Shown here piece by piece: positions 60,385 to 64,000 of a DNA stretch of 64,000 nucleotides; positions within the stretch are counted from its first letter, which is position 1, and every line of letters begins with the position of its first letter. The stretch lies in assembly GCF_002251795.1 (NCBI RefSeq), contig NZ_NOXU01000032.1, positions 496,001 to 560,000 on the forward strand, read 5' to 3'. This DNA is from Niveispirillum lacus (GTDB taxonomy: Bacteria; Pseudomonadota; Alphaproteobacteria; Azospirillales; Azospirillaceae). A program made the position numbers and the translations under genes. The notes under the pieces were generated by a model. The model ran no database searches and had not been told where the DNA came from. It saw only the letters and a list, made by a program, of their open reading frames with translations.

Positions 60385-63300
60385 CACCACACCCGCCCCA
60401 GATTGGGAAATTGCTGTTCCAGGCCGGGCGTTCCCTCTGGCGTTTCGCCCGGCAAGCGGCGCTGCTGTGACAATAGACCGGGGATCATCTCCTCCGCGGC
60501 GCTGTCATCATCGGCAGCAGACCCACTGGCAGATTGCACATTCTGGTTCACCGCGGCCAGGGCAGCGCTGCCGCCGTCGGTGGTCGGCGTGGACGGAGCA
60601 GTCGCCGGGGGCGGGGCGGTGCTGACCGGCGCGGCCGGCGCAGCAACCGGGGCGGCTGCGGTCACGGTCGGCACGCTCGGGGCCCGTACCGGCTGTGTCA
60701 CCGTGGTCACCGGGACCGTTTCGGCCACCACCGGTGGCAGGACACCGCCACCGGTCACGGTCAGCACACCATCAACATAGGTGATCTGGTAATTGGCATT
60801 GGCGATGCCGCCAGCACGGATCGCATAGGTACCGGCTGGCGAAGCGCTATCAGCGCTGGTCAGCAAGGACAGGCCGGTCAGGCTGCTCTCCGTGTCGCCA
60901 TTGACCAACCCCTGGAACCGTGCGGTAAAGACGGGATTGGCGGCACCGGCCTGACGTGTCGCATTATCGACCAGCACCGACAGGGGCGCGGGGGTGATGA
61001 CCAGGTCGGCGCCCTGGAAACTGATCCGGTAATTGCCATTGGCGGTCAGGCTGCCCTGGCCGATGGCATAACGCCCGACCGTGGCCCCGGCGGCGCGCGC
61101 CAGGGTGCCAGACAGCACGGTTTCCCCTGCATCCCCGCGCTTCAGTCCTGAGAGCGTGTAGGACAGGGTCGGGTCGGCCGCCCCATAGAGCCGGGTGACG
61201 GCGTTGGCTGTTACCGACAGCAGGGCCGGGTTGATGGTCAATGTCGCGCCCGTGAACGACAAAGTATAATTGCCATTGGCCAGCCCAAGGCTGCCTTGCC
61301 CAATGGCATAAGACCCTACATCCTCCCCGGCCGCCCGTGACAGCGCGCCGGTCAGAACCGTACCGGCACTATCCCCACCTTTCAGGCCCGACACGGCATA
61401 GGTCAGCGTTGGGTCGGCATCGCCATAGGTGCGGGTCACCATCAGGGCCGCCACCGACAGGTTGGCTGGGCTGATCGTCAGAGTACCGGGGGTGAAGACC
61501 AGGACATAATTGGGGTTACTGACCGCCAGACTGCCCTGGGTGATGGCATAGGTTCCCACCGCCTCACCCGCCTCACGGCTCAGGCTGCCGGACAGCACAG
61601 TGCCCACCTTGTCCACACCCTTAAAACCGCTGGCTGTGTAGCCAAAGACCGGATCGGGATCGCCATAGACCTTGGCGGTATTGGCCGCAACAACGGCCAG
61701 GGTCAGGTTGGCCGGGGTGATCGTGAAATCGGCGCCGGTGAAGCGCAGCGTGTAATTGCCATTGGCGGTCAGGCTGCCTTGGCCGATCGCATAGGTACCG
61801 ACATTTTCCCCCGCAGCCCGGACCAGACCACCCGACAGCACGGTGGTGGCCGCATCGCCCCGCTTCAGTCCTGACACACGATAGGTCAGATCCGGGTCGG
61901 CATCGCTATAGACGCGGGTTATCGCGCTGGCGGTCACGGACAGGGCGGCAGGGGTGATGACCAACTGCCCCGACTGGAACGCAATGTCATAATTGCGGCC
62001 CGCGGTGAGGCTGCCCTGTTCGATCGTGTAGGTGCCAACATTTTCCCCGGCCGCCCGACGCAGATCGCCGGTCAGGCTGTCGCCCGTCACAAGACCGGAA
62101 ACGCTGTAGGACAGGCCGGGGTCAGCGTCGCCATAGATTTTAGTCGCCGACAGGGCGGTGATGGTCAGGGGGGCCGGATTGATGGTCAGGGTCCCGTTCT
62201 GGAAGCTGACGCTGTAATTGGGCCCGGCAGACAGGCTGCCCTGGCTGATCGCATAGGTGCCGACATCCTGTCCAGCGGCGCGGGTAAGGCTGCCGGTGAC
62301 CGCATCCCCGCTGACCAGTCCCACCACCTTATAGGTGAGGGCGGGGTCAGCGGCGCCATACAGGCGGTGCAGACTGTCCGCCGTCACGGTCAGGGGTGCC
62401 GGCGTCACGATCAGGGTGGCCGTGGTCCCCGGCCCGCCGGATAGGGTGTAGTTACTGGCCGAACTGCCGGTCAGGCCCGTCACCCGCTGGGTATAGGTGC
62501 CGACCCCCAATTTCGGTCCCAGGGCAACAGTACCGCCGCCGCCTTCCACCACCAGATCAGCCGTGACATCATCGCCCGCCATGACACCGGTGAGAGCGAC
62601 AGCCCCGACCGAAGCCGCCTGACCATAGATGCTGCTGACGTTGGCGACGCTGACTGTCAGCGCCTTGGGCGTAACGGTCAGGATGCCGTGACGGTTGCCA
62701 GCATCGGCAATGACATAATTGGCCGCCGCACTGCCTGTCAGGTCACCAAGCCGCAGCGTGTAGGACCCAACCGGCAGCCGCTCCGACAGGCTGCCGCTTT
62801 GCAGGACGGCGGTGGCTCCGATGACATCACCCTCCACCACCCCGGCCAGGACCGGTGTGGGCGCCAACGGTGCCGTGCCGTAAAGGCTGGTCGTGTCGGC
62901 AATGCTGTAGGTCAGCGATCTGCGCGCCACGGTCAGGGTGCCGATGGCATTGCCATTGTCCGCGACCCGGTAATTGGACAGATCGCTCCCCCCCAGGGTG
63001 ATGGTCTGGTCATAGGTGCCGGCTGCCAGTCTCGCCGAAAGCGTGCCGCCGGCCAGGCCCACCGTGGCAGAGACATCATCACCGTCGATCACGCCTGACA
63101 GGGTCGCCGTGCCAAGGGTGGCCAGGGTGCCGTAAACGGAATTGACCGCCGCCACAACATAAGTCAGGGCCCTTTGTGCAATGGTCAGGCTGCCATCATT
63201 ATTGCCAGCGGTGGCAATCTGGTAATTGGCCGCGTCGACACCGGTCAGCGACGTGACCCTCTGTGTCAGGGTGCCCACCGGCGTCCGGCTGGCCAGGGTT

Positions 63301-64000
63301 TCGACCGTGCCGTTACGATAGGTGGTGACCATACCGCCAACATCATCCCCATTCACCACGCCGGTCAGGGTGACGGCCCCATTGCCCGCCAGCGTGCCAT
63401 AGGTGACGGTGCCATTAGCGACCGAATAGGTCAGGTCCTTGCGGTTGATGGTGAGGGCGGCAGTGACGGGTCCACCTGTCAATTCATAATTGGCCGCTGA
63501 ACTGCCTGTCAGACCGGTCACGGTCTGGGTGTAGGAACCGGCATCGAGGGTAGGCGACAGGGTGACCGTTCCCCCAGTGCCCGACACAGCGACGACACCG
63601 CCGACGGTATCGCCATCCAGAACACCGGTGAAACTGACCGGACCCGTAGTGGCTGTGGTGCCATAGGTGGCCGTAACCGCGGCGATGCTGGCCGTCAGGC
63701 TTTTGCGCGCCACCGTCAGGGTACCGGCGGTGTGCCCGCTGCCGGCCAGCATATAATTGGCGGCAGATGCGCCGGACAGGGCGCCACTGACCAGCGTATA
63801 GCTGCCGGCGGCCAGTCGCGATGTCAGGGTGCCGCTTTGCAACTGCGCCGCCGAGGTCACGGTGTCCCCGGACAGAATACCGGTCAGGCTGGGCGTGGGA
63901 AGGGTGGCCAGGGTGCCATAGGTGCTGGTCACATCACTGATGACATAGGTCAGGGGTTTGCGCGCAACGGTCAGTTGCCCGATTGTATTGCCTGTGCCGG
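60384..64000 (-). CDS. Giant MBG/YDG-repeat surface protein (filamentous-haemagglutinin type), C-terminal part
   Basis: The frame is open through the right edge, so the N-terminus is missing; 1204 residues are visible. Two classes of Ig-like beta repeats follow each other: six copies of about 85-90 residues with an S-x-YGT start (YDG-like), then six of about 75-82 residues with YGDADP-x-L-x-Y-x-V-S-GL (MBG-like), then a degenerate one. The last ~125 residues are Pro/Ala/Thr-rich and end in a charged tail without membrane anchor or sorting motif. Such proteins are often secreted by a TpsB outer-membrane pore; that gene would lie beyond 64000. It begins the CHAT-FecR-cyclase operon. Confidence 0.9.
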   Translation of the reverse strand, partial: GTGNTIGQLTVARKPLTYVISDVTSTYGTLATLPTPSLTGILSGDTVTSAAQLQSGTLTSRLAAGSYTLVSGALSGASAANYMLAGSGHTAGTLTVARKSLTASIAAVTATYGTTATTGPVSFTGVLDGDTVGGVVAVSGTGGTVTLSPTLDAGSYTQTVTGLTGSSAANYELTGGPVTAALTINRKDLTYSVANGTVTYGTLAGNGAVTLTGVVNGDDVGGMVTTYRNGTVETLASRTPVGTLTQRVTSLTGVDAANYQIATAGNNDGSLTIAQRALTYVVAAVNSVYGTLATLGTATLSGVIDGDDVSATVGLAGGTLSARLAAGTYDQTITLGGSDLSNYRVADNGNAIGTLTVARRSLTYSIADTTSLYGTAPLAPTPVLAGVVEGDVIGATAVLQSGSLSERLPVGSYTLRLGDLTGSAAANYVIADAGNRHGILTVTPKALTVSVANVSSIYGQAASVGAVALTGVMAGDDVTADLVVEGGGGTVALGPKLGVGTYTQRVTGLTGSSASNYTLSGGPGTTATLIVTPAPLTVTADSLHRLYGAADPALTYKVVGLVSGDAVTGSLTRAAGQDVGTYAISQGSLSAGPNYSVSFQNGTLTINPAPLTITALSATKIYGDADPGLSYSVSGLVTGDSLTGDLRRAAGENVGTYTIEQGSLTAGRNYDIAFQSGQLVITPAALSVTASAITRVYSDADPDLTYRVSGLKRGDAATTVLSGGLVRAAGENVGTYAIGQGSLTANGNYTLRFTGADFTITPANLTLAVVAANTAKVYGDPDPVFGYTASGFKGVDKVGTVLSGSLSREAGEAVGTYAITQGSLAVSNPNYVLVFTPGTLTISPANLSVAALMVTRTYGDADPTLTYAVSGLKGGDSAGTVLTGALSRAAGEDVGSYAIGQGSLGLANGNYTLSFTGATLTINPALLSVTANAVTRLYGAADPTLSYTLSGLKRGDAGETVLSGTLARAAGATVGRYAIGQGSLTANGNYRISFQGADLVITPAPLSVLVDNATRQAGAANPVFTARFQGLVNGDTESSLTGLSLLTSADSASPAGTYAIRAGGIANANYQITYVDGVLTVTGGGVLPPVVAETVPVTTVTQPVRAPSVPTVTAAAPVAAPAAPVSTAPPPATAPSTPTTDGGSAALAAVNQNVQSASGSAADDDSAAEEMIPGLLSQQRRLPGETPEGTPGLEQQFPNLGRVW
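60900..64000 (-). repeat. Tandem coding repeats of the MBG/YDG protein
   Basis: Units of about 255-270 bp (62400-64000) and about 225-245 bp (60900-62400) repeat head to tail in frame. Copies differ in sequence but keep spaced motifs such as AAGENVGTYAIGQGSLTANG in the second class. The array may recombine and change length between strains. Confidence 0.85.

Noticed and set aside
60384-63932. Start of the MBG protein at 63932
   Set aside because: The reading frame continues upstream through further repeat sequence to the window edge, so this GTG is internal and the gene is partial.

Overview
The window is high-GC DNA from a free-living Gram-negative alphaproteobacterium. Supporting signs are several large TonB-dependent receptors, a ccoNOQP cbb3 oxidase with a FixK/FNR-type box, LacI-type palindromic operators, and dense operons with 1-4 nt stop/start overlaps. 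The combination of pectin degradation, a cbb3 oxidase and many TonB receptors would suit the Azospirillaceae (for example Niveispirillum), but no rRNA or other taxonomic marker is present, so this is inference. I saw no tRNA, rRNA, CRISPR array, integrase or transposase.

Layout. (1) 1-2390: the 5' part of a TonB receptor gene and an AraC-type regulator, with two perfect palindromes between them. (2) 2391-9683: an RND efflux permease and its adaptor, a penicillin-binding-type serine hydrolase and a TPR protein. (3) 9796-22002: an Orn/Lys/Arg decarboxylase, an RpiR regulator, a divergent HisJ-type amino-acid ABC transporter operon carrying a zinc aspartoacylase/M14-like hydrolase, a TonB receptor and an exported cyanophycinase. 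Together these read as a set for scavenging external cyanophycin (poly-Asp-Arg) or its beta-Asp-Arg dipeptide. (4) 22100-23125: a renalase-like FAD protein. (5) 23122-30135: a reduced VirB type IV secretion operon, virB2-3-4-6-9-10-11. (6) 30352-33708: an OmpR-family response regulator and a histidine kinase separated by an exported intradiol-dioxygenase-like lipoprotein.

(7) 33709-42560: a pectin locus with a GH43 enzyme, a PL1 pectate lyase, a CE8 pectin methylesterase and a large TonB receptor. LacI-type palindromes lie upstream of both transcription units, and a strong terminator ends the locus. (8) 42721-47262: the ccoNOQP operon with a divergent DUF2189 membrane protein. (9) 47273-54254: a polysaccharide deacetylase (also behind a LacI-type palindrome), a DUF6702 protein with an M1 aminopeptidase, a 4'-phosphopantetheinyl transferase, a LacI regulator and an alpha/beta hydrolase. 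(10) 54255-64000: one minus-strand operon, open at the right edge, encoding a giant MBG-repeat surface protein, a TPR-CHAT protease-like lipoprotein, an exported FecR-like protein, a CHASE2 adenylate/guanylate cyclase and a lone cyclic-nucleotide-binding protein.

The two most interesting systems are the cyanophycin/dipeptide scavenging cluster and the MBG-adhesin/CHAT/cyclase operon. The second links a surface protein, a putative cysteine protease and cyclic-nucleotide signalling in one transcription unit. All functions are inferred from sequence motifs read by eye; no database search was run.
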